Positions 9,271 to 19,341 of a DNA stretch of 64,000 nt are shown piece by piece. The notes beneath the pieces are model-generated. The model was given only the letters and a program-made list of their open reading frames with translations, was not told the DNA's origin and ran no database searches. A program made the position numbers and the translations under genes. The DNA is taken from assembly GCA_018066865.1 (NCBI GenBank), contig JAGPVT010000145.1, positions 1 through 64,000 on the forward strand, given 5' to 3'. This DNA is from Marinobacter sp. Its GTDB lineage: Bacteria > Pseudomonadota > Gammaproteobacteria > Pseudomonadales > Oleiphilaceae. Each line of letters begins with the position of its first letter. Within the stretch, counting starts at the first letter, position 1.

Positions 9271-11331
9271 GTGACACTCAAGCGTCAGCTTTTTATTGCC
9301 AGCCTGTTGATGCTGCTGATCCCCTGGGCCGGCCTGCAGTTTGTGCTGGAGCTGGACCAGGCTCTGCGACAACAGGCACTCCAGCAGCTGAAAGATCAGG
9401 CTGAGCGGCTGGCGAAAACCGCCGGAGATCTGAGCCTCGGCCTGCCCGCGATTTCACCTCAAACACCGGCCATCTATGTCGAACACCTGAGTAGCCCTCT
9501 CAATCTGGATGGCTACGGTGCCGACTGGCCCGGTTACGATGAAGAGGAACAGTTCCAGCCCTGGCAATCTGCTGAACGTTCACATCAGTCAGAAAAAACG
9601 ACAGGCCAACCCACTCTGCACTGGCAAGCAGCGACCGATCAGCGCCACCTGTACCTGTTGATACGCATCAGTAACCGCCACCCCGTATTCTTCAACCCCG
9701 ACGCGCCTGATCAGACCCATGATCGGCTCCAGCTCTGGCTGGAGCCCCCGAACACAAATCTGGACGCGGATATCCGGCCTGCCTCCTGGCTCATCCGCAC
9801 CCCTGCACCCGGCAAGGTCTACGCGACCATTTACGTCACTACCGGAAACGAGCAGCAACCTGATTACCGGGTCAGTGGCTATTGGCAAAGTGTGGGAAGC
9901 GGTTGGCAACTGGAACTGGAACTACCCAAACCGCCGCAAGGCAGCCGCCTGGGCTTTGCCGCCCGATGGCAAGACAGCCCGGATTCGGCGCAAACATCCA
10001 CATCCACAAATCCGTTACCCATTCTTGTAGAACGCAAACCCGAGCTTGAGCGGCAGATGGTTCAGGGAATGAGCAAAGGGCAAACTGCCCGGCTGATTGA
10101 GCCGGCGGGCTGGGTGGTCGCGCAACAGTCAACACCTGCCCGGCAAGCACAGCCAGAGTTCGAAGCACTCAGCCCTTTGCAGATTGTTGAACACATCAGC
10201 CACAATGTCCTGCGGGCGCTGGTGCAATTTTACCAACCCAGGCCTGCAGCCCTGGCCGCCAGCACCAGCCGGCTCGATATGAACGCCTTGCCCGACGAAG
10301 GGCTTGTCCGACATGAAGATGACAGCGTCTGGCTGATGACCACCCAGCCGGTGTTCGGCAGCCGAACTCTGGTGCTGGAACAATCATTGGATCAGCTGCT
10401 GACGCTGTCAAGCTCAACTCTCGGCTCGGTTATTACCCGTAGCATTCTTATCATCGTAGGCCTGACCCTGGTACTGCTGGGCTACGCAAGCTGGCTGTCC
10501 TGGCGTATCGCCCGTTTACAGCGGGCCGTCAGCGTCAGCATCGATCAGGACGGTCGGATTGTTGGCACGCTGCCTGTCTCAAAGGCCCGGGACGAACTGG
10601 GGCAACTACAAAACCACTTTGCCCAGATGGCCGACCGGCTGCACGGCTATAACCGGTATCTCGAGAGCTTTTCACAGCGTCTGTCCCACGAGCTCAAAAC
10701 CCCGGTTGCAGTAGTGCGTTCATCCCTGGAAAATCTGTCACACAGCGACACCGAAGAAGAGCGCTCGCAATACATCGGGCGCGCGACTGCGGCTACCGGC
10801 CGTTTGCGGAAAATTCTCAATGGCATGAGCGAGGCGACCCGGCTGGAGCAAAGCTTTGATCATGCCGACAAGGAAGCATTCGATCTGGCGGACGTTATCA
10901 GCCAGGCGACCGCGGCCTACCAGACCCTGGACGCACATCACCAATTTGACTATACCGGGCCGGAGTCGGGCATCAACCTGACTGGCTCCCCGGAGTTGAT
11001 CGTGCAACTGCTTGATAAACTCGTGGATAACGCACGGGATTTTACACCACAAGACGGTCAGATCCATATCGGTGTGGAACAGATCGGGAATCATGTCTGC
11101 CTGTCCGTTTTCAACCAGGGCTCGGCTCTGCCGGATAACCCGGACACCAGTATTTTCAGCCCCTTCGTATCGGTCCGGAAAGGCCAGGAAGAAGGCCACC
11201 TCGGGCAAGGCCTGTTGATCGTCCAACTGATCGCCGATTTTCACGGTGGGCGCGTTGAAGCCGAAAATGAGTCTCGCAACGATGTTGACGGTGTCTGTTT
11301 CCGGGTTATTATTCCGTCCGTCCATTTTTAA
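9271..11331 (+). CDS. pdsS: Dedicated sortase-system histidine kinase
   Basis: SQRLSHELKTPVAVVRSSLENL H-box, LDKLVDNARDFTP N-box, large periplasmic-like domain; follows the response regulator. Confidence 0.82.
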   Translation: MTLKRQLFIASLLMLLIPWAGLQFVLELDQALRQQALQQLKDQAERLAKTAGDLSLGLPAISPQTPAIYVEHLSSPLNLDGYGADWPGYDEEEQFQPWQSAERSHQSEKTTGQPTLHWQAATDQRHLYLLIRISNRHPVFFNPDAPDQTHDRLQLWLEPPNTNLDADIRPASWLIRTPAPGKVYATIYVTTGNEQQPDYRVSGYWQSVGSGWQLELELPKPPQGSRLGFAARWQDSPDSAQTSTSTNPLPILVERKPELERQMVQGMSKGQTARLIEPAGWVVAQQSTPARQAQPEFEALSPLQIVEHISHNVLRALVQFYQPRPAALAASTSRLDMNALPDEGLVRHEDDSVWLMTTQPVFGSRTLVLEQSLDQLLTLSSSTLGSVITRSILIIVGLTLVLLGYASWLSWRIARLQRAVSVSIDQDGRIVGTLPVSKARDELGQLQNHFAQMADRLHGYNRYLESFSQRLSHELKTPVAVVRSSLENLSHSDTEEERSQYIGRATAATGRLRKILNGMSEATRLEQSFDHADKEAFDLADVISQATAAYQTLDAHHQFDYTGPESGINLTGSPELIVQLLDKLVDNARDFTPQDGQIHIGVEQIGNHVCLSVFNQGSALPDNPDTSIFSPFVSVRKGQEEGHLGQGLLIVQLIADFHGGRVEAENESRNDVDGVCFRVIIPSVHF

Positions 11332-11347
11332 CCACAGGATCCGTCCC

Positions 11348-12658
11348 ATGGTGAGCGCGCTAATTGACTCCCTGAAGATTCACCCTCTCAGGGACGATCT
11401 CTACAACGAGCTGCATTCCCGGCCTTTCCAGGTTCTCCCCTCTTCTGCCCGGGTCACCCACATTGCAGCGCTCACCACGCCGGAGCAACGCCGACAACAG
11501 TTCGAGCACCTGCAAGCGCTTTCCCGCCAGTTAGGCTATCCGGTTCCGGAGCAGGAAACAGGTTGTTTTGAGCAGACCTTCGGCACTCTGCGGGTACGCA
11601 GGGAAATGCATCTGGAGTTCGCCTCTTACACTTTCATCAATCTCGGCGCCAGCGACTCCGAACCCTTTGCCGAAACCGGTATCACCCCCTTGCCAAAAGG
11701 CTGGCTGGAACAGCTGCCCGGCACAGTGGTTGCCGCCTTCCACCTCGACATACTACCCGCGCAATCCGGCGCCGATGGCGATCCCGACGATGTGCGCAAA
11801 CACTTCGAGGGGCTGAGACTGGTTGGCAGCAGCCCTCAGGAGGGCGCAGCAAAGTTATGGGCTACGTTCCGGCTGCATTCTGATGGTTTCGGGCGCTTTA
11901 TGGTGGTGAACCACGAGATGTCAGACAGCCAGCTCGGCCGTCTTACCCAGCGCCTGATGGAGATAGAAACATACCGGCTGATGTCTCTTCTGGCACTGCC
12001 TGTTGCCCGGGAGATCACACCATCGCTCAACGATATGGATCAGAAGCTGGCCATCATCACCCAGGCACTGGCAGACCATCATGATGTGGACGAAAAAAAG
12101 CTGCTGGCGCAGCTCACCAACATAGCCGCTCGTATCGAGGCTTTCCGGGCCAACGCCACCTTCCGTTTTTCGGCGACCCGTGCCTACCACCGGCTGGTGC
12201 TGACACGACTGGAAGAACTCAAGGAAGATGAGCTTTCTGGGCACCTGACTCTTACCGAATTCATGACCCGGCGCCTGACTCCGGCGGTAAAGACCTGCGA
12301 AGCGGTCAGCGAGCGACTGGAAGATCTTTCAAAACGGGTGGATCGTGCCTCGGACATGATGCGCACCCGGGTTGAGCTGGCGATTCAGAGCCAGAACCAG
12401 CAGTTGCTGAGCTCCATGGACCGGCGCTCAAAAATCCAGCTGATGATGCAGCACACCGTTGAAGGCTTCTCGGTTGTTGCCATCACCTATTACCTGATCG
12501 GCCTGCTTAAATTGATCCTGGACTCGATTTATGAAGCCGGCTTTATCTTCAATAAATCCCTGGCTCTGGGTGTTGCCATTCCAGCCACCCTGGCTCTGGT
12601 GTATCTGGGCATACGATTTGTCCATCACCACTTTATGCGCTTGGCAAAGCGGCAGTAA
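11348..12658 (+). CDS. DUF3422 family protein
   Basis: Start HPLRDDLYNELHSRPFQVLPSSARVTHIA typical of DUF3422; two C-terminal TM segments. Confidence 0.85.
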   Translation: MVSALIDSLKIHPLRDDLYNELHSRPFQVLPSSARVTHIAALTTPEQRRQQFEHLQALSRQLGYPVPEQETGCFEQTFGTLRVRREMHLEFASYTFINLGASDSEPFAETGITPLPKGWLEQLPGTVVAAFHLDILPAQSGADGDPDDVRKHFEGLRLVGSSPQEGAAKLWATFRLHSDGFGRFMVVNHEMSDSQLGRLTQRLMEIETYRLMSLLALPVAREITPSLNDMDQKLAIITQALADHHDVDEKKLLAQLTNIAARIEAFRANATFRFSATRAYHRLVLTRLEELKEDELSGHLTLTEFMTRRLTPAVKTCEAVSERLEDLSKRVDRASDMMRTRVELAIQSQNQQLLSSMDRRSKIQLMMQHTVEGFSVVAITYYLIGLLKLILDSIYEAGFIFNKSLALGVAIPATLALVYLGIRFVHHHFMRLAKRQ

Positions 12659-12666
12659 AACCGGCT

Positions 12667-13449
12667 TCAACGGATATTTTCATCTCCGGCAAACTGTCGA
12701 TAAAACTGCTGCGCCGTGCGGCCATTACGCACCCCTTTTTGGGTTGCAAACCGGATGGCTTCACGGTGCAGGTTTTCCCGATCAGTGGCGTCCGGGAACA
12801 AAGCATCCACCGCCTGCAAATATACCTCCTGAGGAAACGCGTAGAAGGACAACTGCAAGCCAAAACGATCGGCCAGAGAAACCTGCTCTTCTATTGCCTC
12901 GGCAGGGTGAATTTCACCATCCTGAGCCTTGCCTTTGAGGTTGTCTGACATGAATTCCGGCATCAGATGCCTTCGGTTCGACGTGGCGTATACGCGAACA
13001 TTCTCAGGGGGCAGTTCCAGCGAGCCTTCAAGCACGCTTTTCAGCGCCTTGTAACCGGATTCGCCCACATCAAAGGACAGATCATCACAGAAGATAATGA
13101 AGCGGTATGGAAGATCGCAGAGATCATCAACAATCTCCGGCAGATTCACCAGGTCATCCTTGTCTACCTCAACGATTCTCAGGCCCTGATCTTTGTAGCG
13201 ATTCAGCAGTGCTTTTATCAGGGATGACTTGCCGGTACCTCTGGCTCCCCAGAGCAGCGCATTGTTTGAGGGCTCTCCGGCGAGGAAACGTTCGGTGTTG
13301 CGTGCAAGCGCTTTTTGCTGGCGGTCAATGCCGGTCAAAGATCCCCACTGAACCGGATCCAACCTGCGCACGGCACGCAGGCCTGCGCGATGGCGGCGCC
13401 ACACAGCGGCGGGGGTGGATGACCAGTCAAACGGTTGGTTTCCAGGCAT
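12667..13449 (-). CDS. ATP-binding protein, DUF815 family (AAA+)
   Basis: NALLWGARGTGKSSLIKALL Walker A, FIIFCDDLSF Walker B, YATSNRRHL. Confidence 0.88.
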   Translation of the reverse strand: MPGNQPFDWSSTPAAVWRRHRAGLRAVRRLDPVQWGSLTGIDRQQKALARNTERFLAGEPSNNALLWGARGTGKSSLIKALLNRYKDQGLRIVEVDKDDLVNLPEIVDDLCDLPYRFIIFCDDLSFDVGESGYKALKSVLEGSLELPPENVRVYATSNRRHLMPEFMSDNLKGKAQDGEIHPAEAIEEQVSLADRFGLQLSFYAFPQEVYLQAVDALFPDATDRENLHREAIRFATQKGVRNGRTAQQFYRQFAGDENIR

Positions 13450-13840
13450 AAGCTCTCTTCTGTTCGGCTGAATACAGACGTGCGCTCCGGCGCATTTCCG
13501 GCTGGCATAATTCCAGTATATCTGGACAAACCGCAGGTGGGCTATCGGGGAGGACGATTATTCCCTACCACGACGGTTCATGGTTGGCTCTGAAACCGGT
13601 TTATCGTATCCGAACATTCCGCGCAGTGTCCCCATTGCGGACCCTGTATTCAAATATTTTATAAAAAACAGGGTAATTTGACCAGCGGGCCCGGTTTTGC
13701 CGTTTTTGGACGGCTTGGTGTCGTATTGGATTTACCTCCCTCTGGCGATCAGAGCCACATTGGTCCAAGGCCATGCTGCGAAGCGCGATCACATATTGTG
13801 AGTAGGTTGCGTCGAGATTATGTGGAAAAGGGAAACAAAG

Positions 13841-16411
13841 ATGGTACAACTACCGAAACGTGCAAAAGTCGTCATCATTGGCCAGGGCGGTATCGTTGGG
13901 TCCTCGGTAGCCCACCACCTGATCGAACAGGGCTGGGACGACATCGTAGGGCTGGAGAAATCCGCCATTCCCTCAGACATAAGCTCCACCTCTCATGCTT
14001 CGGACTTCTGCTTCACCACATCCCACGACAAGCTGAACGTTTACACCACAAAATACAGCCAGGCTTTCTACGAGAAGCGGGGCAACTATGTAAAATGCGG
14101 GGGCATGGAAGTAGCCCGAATTGATGACGACGGGCGCATGGACGAACTCCGCCGCAAGGTGGGTTCCGGAAAAGCCTTCGGCACCAACGTCAGTATGATC
14201 TCGCCCAAAAGGGCAAAGGAATTGTTCCCGCTACTAAACGAAGGCAGCATTCAGGGCGCCATGTGGGACCCGGACGCCGGTTTGGTGGTACCCCGTTCGC
14301 AGGCAGTAGCCGGCGACCTGGTGGAAGAAGCCGTAGCCACCGGCAAACTTCAGGCGTTTGCCTATACTCCGGCCATCCGCATTGATGTGAAAGATGGTCA
14401 AGTCTGTGGCGTCGAAACCCACAAAGGCTACATCGAAACCGACTACGTGGTGCTGTCCATGGGCATCTGGGGACCGCTGATGGCCAACACCGCCAAGGCG
14501 CCCCTGCCGCTGATGCCGCTGGAACATCCGCTGCTGTTCTTCGGGCCCTGTGAAGAACTGGCCGGCACCGGCAAACAGATTGTCTACCCGCTGTTCCGGG
14601 ATCAGGGCAACTCCGCCTACGTCCGGGACACCGGCGACCCCACCACCACCGAAGGTGGACGCATTGAGTGGGGCTACTACGAAGCCGAAAACCCGCGACT
14701 GGTCTACCCCAGCGCCATTGCCGAACCCGGCGATGCGCGGATGTCGCCGTCCATGCGGGACCTGTCACTGGATCAGGTGATGGACGCCTACGAAAAAGCC
14801 ATCGAAATGACACCAATACTGGGCGAACTGGGCTGGGAAGAAAAACACTCCTTTAACGGCTTGCTGTCGGTCACCCCCGATGGCGGCTCACTGATGGGCG
14901 AATCGCCGGAGGTGCGCAATCTGTGGTTCTGCGAGGCGGTCTGGGTCAAGGACGGCCCCGGTGCGGGCAAGATACTGGCAGACTGGATGACCCACGGTTC
15001 ACCGGAGATGGACCCACACAGCATCGACATCGCCCGCCACTATCCGCTGCAAAAAACGCCGGATTACGTGTACAACCGCTGCTACGAAACCGCCAAGAAA
15101 ATCTACACCCCGGCGGTTCACCCCCGGGAGCCGTACATGACCGGTCGAGGCATGCGAACCAGTCCGTTCTATCTGCGGGAAGTGGCGCTGGGGGCTTATT
15201 TCATGGAAGCCGCCGGCTGGGAACGGGCCCATGGCTATGCCACCAACGAACCTACTCTGCTGGCAAAATACCGCGACCGCATTCCGGTGCGGGAACACGA
15301 GTGGGACGCCCGGCACTTCTGGGAGGTGTCCAACGCCGAGCAGCTGGAAATGAGCGAATCGGTGGGCATGATCAACCTCTCCCACTTCGCCATCTTCGAT
15401 ATTTCCGGTGCCGATGCGGAAGCTCTGCTGGAGTACCTGTCCGTCGCCAAAGTCGGCGGCACCACGCCCCACGGCAAAGGCGTTTACACCCACTTCCTGG
15501 ATGGCCGTGGCGGCATCCGTTCTGACCTGACCATTATCCGACGGGGCGACAACAGCTATCGCGTGGTCTGCGGCGGCGACACCGGCCACCGGGACCATTA
15601 CTGGATCAACCGTATCGCCCGGGCAAAGGGCCTCGATAATATCCACCTGCAGGACCGCACCGACGAACTGGCCACCCTGGGTTTATGGGGGCCAAAGGCG
15701 CGGGAGACCCTGGCGCAGTTCGTCAGTGACCCTGAATCACTGTCCAATGACAATTTCCCGTTCGCCACCACCCGGGAACTGAACATTCAGGGGGTGCCAG
15801 TCTGGGCCTTCCGGATTTCCTACGTGGGTGAACAGGGCTGGGAGCTGTACTTCCCGTTCAGCTATGGCCTGCGGATCTGGGACCTGTTCTACGAGGCCGG
15901 CGTCATCCCGGTGGGCATTGAAACCTACGCCAACACCCGGCGCCTGGAAAAAAGCCTGCGCCTTCAGAACGTGGACCTGGAAACCGAATACAATCTTTAC
16001 GAAGCCGGGCTGCAACGGCCCAAGGTGAAGGAAGCGAATTTCCACGGCAAAGCCGCCTATCTGGAGCAGCGGGAGCGCCCCCGTCAGGCGGCTTACCTGT
16101 GCACCATGACCATGCTGGACCACCGGGACGCCAATGGCACCCTGCGCTACCCGGTGGGCCAGTGGCCCATTCTAGACCCGCAAACCGGCGAAGTGCTGGT
16201 GGACAGCCACGGGCGCCGTTCCTACAACACCAGTGTGGCCTGGGGGCCATCGGTGGGCCAGATCATCCTGCTGGGCTATATCCCGGCGGAGTATGCAGAA
16301 GAAGGACGGGAACTGACCCTGGAATATTTTCAGGAGCACTACCCCATCCGGATCGAAGCGGTGGGCTACCGGGCGCTGTATGATCCGGACAACGAACGGG
16401 TCAAATCCTGA
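13841..16411 (+). CDS. FAD-dependent oxidoreductase / GcvT-fold fusion, dimethylglycine or sarcosine dehydrogenase family
   Basis: N-terminal VVIIGQGGIVGSSVAHHL dinucleotide fold, C-terminal aminomethyltransferase-like region (WAFRISYVGEQGWELY); RBS AAAGGGAA before ATG 13841. Confidence 0.85.
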   Translation: MVQLPKRAKVVIIGQGGIVGSSVAHHLIEQGWDDIVGLEKSAIPSDISSTSHASDFCFTTSHDKLNVYTTKYSQAFYEKRGNYVKCGGMEVARIDDDGRMDELRRKVGSGKAFGTNVSMISPKRAKELFPLLNEGSIQGAMWDPDAGLVVPRSQAVAGDLVEEAVATGKLQAFAYTPAIRIDVKDGQVCGVETHKGYIETDYVVLSMGIWGPLMANTAKAPLPLMPLEHPLLFFGPCEELAGTGKQIVYPLFRDQGNSAYVRDTGDPTTTEGGRIEWGYYEAENPRLVYPSAIAEPGDARMSPSMRDLSLDQVMDAYEKAIEMTPILGELGWEEKHSFNGLLSVTPDGGSLMGESPEVRNLWFCEAVWVKDGPGAGKILADWMTHGSPEMDPHSIDIARHYPLQKTPDYVYNRCYETAKKIYTPAVHPREPYMTGRGMRTSPFYLREVALGAYFMEAAGWERAHGYATNEPTLLAKYRDRIPVREHEWDARHFWEVSNAEQLEMSESVGMINLSHFAIFDISGADAEALLEYLSVAKVGGTTPHGKGVYTHFLDGRGGIRSDLTIIRRGDNSYRVVCGGDTGHRDHYWINRIARAKGLDNIHLQDRTDELATLGLWGPKARETLAQFVSDPESLSNDNFPFATTRELNIQGVPVWAFRISYVGEQGWELYFPFSYGLRIWDLFYEAGVIPVGIETYANTRRLEKSLRLQNVDLETEYNLYEAGLQRPKVKEANFHGKAAYLEQRERPRQAAYLCTMTMLDHRDANGTLRYPVGQWPILDPQTGEVLVDSHGRRSYNTSVAWGPSVGQIILLGYIPAEYAEEGRELTLEYFQEHYPIRIEAVGYRALYDPDNERVKS

Positions 16412-16450
16412 GCGGTTGCCGGGCGGAGATTAGAAGAACACGCGTGGCGG

Positions 16451-17833
16451 TCAGCATTCGATGATGTTGACCGCCAGTCCTCCTCTGGACGTTTCCTTGT
16501 ACTTGTCCAGCATGTCGCGGCCGGTTTCCCGCATGGTGTGCAGCACTTTATCCAGCGACACGTAATGTTTGCCATCGCCCCGCAGCGCCATGATGGCGGC
16601 GTCGATGGCCTTGACCGACGCCATGGCGTTGCGCTCGATACAGGGAATCTGCACCAGCCCGCCAATGGGGTCACAGGTCATACCCAGATGATGCTCCATG
16701 GCAATTTCGGCGGCGTTCTCCACCTGCTCCGGTGAGCCACCGGTGGCGGATGCCAGCCCGGCTGCCGCCATCGCACAGGCCGAACCGACTTCCCCCTGAC
16801 AGCCTACTTCAGCCCCTGAAATAGAGGCGTTTTCCTTGAACAGCTTGCCGATCGCCCCGGCGGTCAACATGAAGCAGACAATACCGTCCTCATCCGCCTG
16901 GGGGCAGAATTCCCAGTAGTAGTGCAGCACCGCAGGAATAATACCCGCAGCGCCGTTGGTAGGCGCCGTCACGATGCGGCCACCGGCCGCGTTCTCTTCA
17001 TTTACCGCCAGGGCGTAGAGGTTTACCCAGTCCAGGGCGCTCAGTGACGGCGAGATCAGATCCACTCTCTGCTTGTCCATCAGCGAACCGTAAAGCGACG
17101 CCGCCCGCCGCCGGACCTTCAGGCCGCCGGGCAACTCCCCCTCATGGCGAATCCCGTTCTGCACACACTCCCGCATGATTCCCCAGAGCTCAAGGATACC
17201 GGCGCGAATCTCATCCGGAGTGCGCCAGGCCTGTTCGTTGGCAAACATCACGTCTGCGATGGTCAGGCCATGATCCTGGCACAACGCCAGCAGTGCCTTG
17301 CCGCTGTTGAACGGGTATGGCAAGGGCGTGTCGTCTTCGTGGATCTTCAGGGTGCCTTCGGTATTGGCATCGACCACAAAGCCGCCGCCTATCGAGTAAT
17401 AGGTCCTCTCGGACAGGCACTGGCCTTCACGGTCGAACATCTGGCAAACCATGCCGTTGGGATGATCCGGCAGGGATTTTCGGCGGTAGTAAACGATATC
17501 GCTGGCTTCCCGGAAACGCACCTTGTGCTGCCCAGCCAGCAGCAGATAGCCGGTGGTTCGAATATGCTCAAGACGAGCGGGCATCTGTTCCGGGTCGATC
17601 TGGTCAGGTCGCTCGCCCTCCAGCCCCATCATTACGGCCGGACCAGTGCCATGGCCTTTGCCAGTGGCGCCGAGTGAACCATAGAGCGAAACCTTGAGAC
17701 GATGCACGGGTGCCAGGGAACCCTCATCCACCAGCGAAGACGCAAACCGCCGCGCCGCTTCCATGGGTCCCACGGTGTGGGAACTGGACGGGCCAATGCC
17801 TGCTTTGAATAACTCAAAAAGACTGATCGCCAC
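16451..17833 (-). CDS. L-serine ammonia-lyase (iron-sulfur type)
   Basis: [37 protein letters not shown] and [23 protein letters not shown] signatures; sdaA/sdaB family. Confidence 0.95.
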   Translation of the reverse strand: MAISLFELFKAGIGPSSSHTVGPMEAARRFASSLVDEGSLAPVHRLKVSLYGSLGATGKGHGTGPAVMMGLEGERPDQIDPEQMPARLEHIRTTGYLLLAGQHKVRFREASDIVYYRRKSLPDHPNGMVCQMFDREGQCLSERTYYSIGGGFVVDANTEGTLKIHEDDTPLPYPFNSGKALLALCQDHGLTIADVMFANEQAWRTPDEIRAGILELWGIMRECVQNGIRHEGELPGGLKVRRRAASLYGSLMDKQRVDLISPSLSALDWVNLYALAVNEENAAGGRIVTAPTNGAAGIIPAVLHYYWEFCPQADEDGIVCFMLTAGAIGKLFKENASISGAEVGCQGEVGSACAMAAAGLASATGGSPEQVENAAEIAMEHHLGMTCDPIGGLVQIPCIERNAMASVKAIDAAIMALRGDGKHYVSLDKVLHTMRETGRDMLDKYKETSRGGLAVNIIEC

Positions 17834-18180
17834 TGTTTACACCCCCTAAACGCCTGGCAGAGTTCTGCCCCTGAGCATACTTCCACACTAGCCCCGCCGG
17901 CCGCACGTCGCATGCTTGCTGGCGACACCGGAGCAATGATTTACGACAACTGCGCAAGTCGCATCTGGAACAGTTCTGGCCATCGGATGTCGCATCTGGA
18001 CCATGGGCATGCTGACCGCCGCCTTAGACTGGCCCTAGGCCGGAACTGATCGTAATTTGAACAGCCTGACTGTTGCACGCTTGCGGTGCACCAACTAGTG
18101 TTTAATTTAAAGCAGCCTGAACGGTATTTCCGGTTATTGACTGCATTTATTTGCGGCCCCGGACGGGGCGAGGGGGTTGC

Positions 18181-19341
18181 ATGACCACTGAAGCAGGCTC
18201 GCACTTAAACCGGCCCGCCGATCAACCCTATCGGGTCGGCTTCCTGCTGATCGAGAACTTTACCCTGATTGCCCTGGCGACAGCCGTTGAACCACTGCGC
18301 ATGGCTAACCAGTTGGCCGGAACCGAACTCTATTCCTGGGAACTGCTGACTGCCGAAGGCGAGCCAGCCCGCGCCAGCGACGGCATCACCTTGCTACCAG
18401 ACGCGTCAGTTCATGACGACCACCGTTTCGACATGGTTATCGTGGTTGCCGGTATTGATGTCACCCACAGCTTCTCCCGCACGGAGGTCAGTTGGCTCAA
18501 ACAGATGGCCCGGCGCCATGTGTTACTGGGGGCTGTGTGCACGGGCGCCTATGTTCTGGCCAGCGCCAACCTGCTGGACGGCCACTCCTGCAGCGCCCAT
18601 TGGGAATGTCTGGAAGCGCTGCAGGAAGGATTTCCCCGAGTTCAGACCAACAACCGGCTGTTTACCGTCGAGCGTGAACGCATGACCTGCACCGGCGGCA
18701 CCGTGCCCATGCATATGATGCTCAGCTTTCTGGCACGGCGGCATGGACGGGAACTCAGCAATGCAATCTCCCACATGTTCGTCTGCGACCGGGTGCGCGA
18801 AGAGAGCGAACAGCAACCCATGCCCCTGCACCAGAGACTTGCCTGCGCACAGCCCAAGCTGGCAGAGGCCGCCCAATTAATGGAAGCGAACATTGAAGAA
18901 CCCATTGAGCTTCAGGAACTGGCGACCCTGGCGGGTATATCCCGGCGACAGCTGGAACGGCTGTTCCTAAAGCATCTGAGCTGCACACCTTCGCGTTATT
19001 ACCTGCGCGTGCGCCTGAGCCGGGCGCGTCGCTTGCTCAAACAGACGTCCAGTTCCATTGTTGAGATCGCCTCCATGTGCGGGTTCGTATCCGCCACCCA
19101 CTTCAGCCGCTGCTACCGGAAAACCATGGGGCGCGCGCCCAAGTACGAGAGAACGCAAGTCTATGCCAGCGATGTCGCCGACAGTGGCATGATCGACACC
19201 ATGGCCAGCCTTCCCTCGTCTTCACGCCAGGCACTCAGGCGGGCCCGCACCGAGCCTACGTACGGAACCTTTGAAGGACAACCCGAAGGCCACCCCGAAG
19301 GTCAGCCCGAAAGCCAACCCGAAGGTACGGCCTCAGGTTAG
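18181..19341 (+). CDS. GlxA/GbdR-type transcriptional regulator (DJ-1/PfpI + AraC HTH)
   Basis: N-terminal RVGFLLIENFTLIALATAVEPLRMAN, GAVCTGAYVLA, C-terminal AraC HTH; terminal PEGQPE repeats. Confidence 0.9.
   Translation: MTTEAGSHLNRPADQPYRVGFLLIENFTLIALATAVEPLRMANQLAGTELYSWELLTAEGEPARASDGITLLPDASVHDDHRFDMVIVVAGIDVTHSFSRTEVSWLKQMARRHVLLGAVCTGAYVLASANLLDGHSCSAHWECLEALQEGFPRVQTNNRLFTVERERMTCTGGTVPMHMMLSFLARRHGRELSNAISHMFVCDRVREESEQQPMPLHQRLACAQPKLAEAAQLMEANIEEPIELQELATLAGISRRQLERLFLKHLSCTPSRYYLRVRLSRARRLLKQTSSSIVEIASMCGFVSATHFSRCYRKTMGRAPKYERTQVYASDVADSGMIDTMASLPSSSRQALRRARTEPTYGTFEGQPEGHPEGQPESQPEGTASG
19273..19320 (+). repeat. In-frame 12-bp tandem repeat (4 copies, GAAGGNCANCCC-like) in the 3' end of the AraC-family regulator
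   Basis: gaaggacaaccc gaaggccacccc gaaggtcagccc gaaagccaaccc read directly. Confidence 0.9.

Noticed and set aside
13795-13805. TCACA-N3-TGTGA dyad upstream of the DMGDH-like gene as a CRP site
   Set aside because: Half-sites are in the inverted order and with the wrong spacing for CRP (TGTGA-N6-TCACA); kept only as part of the shared CGATCACAT word.
14190-14816. 208-aa Arg/Pro-rich antisense ORF in the DMGDH-like gene
   Set aside because: Low-complexity composition typical of out-of-frame GC-rich translation.
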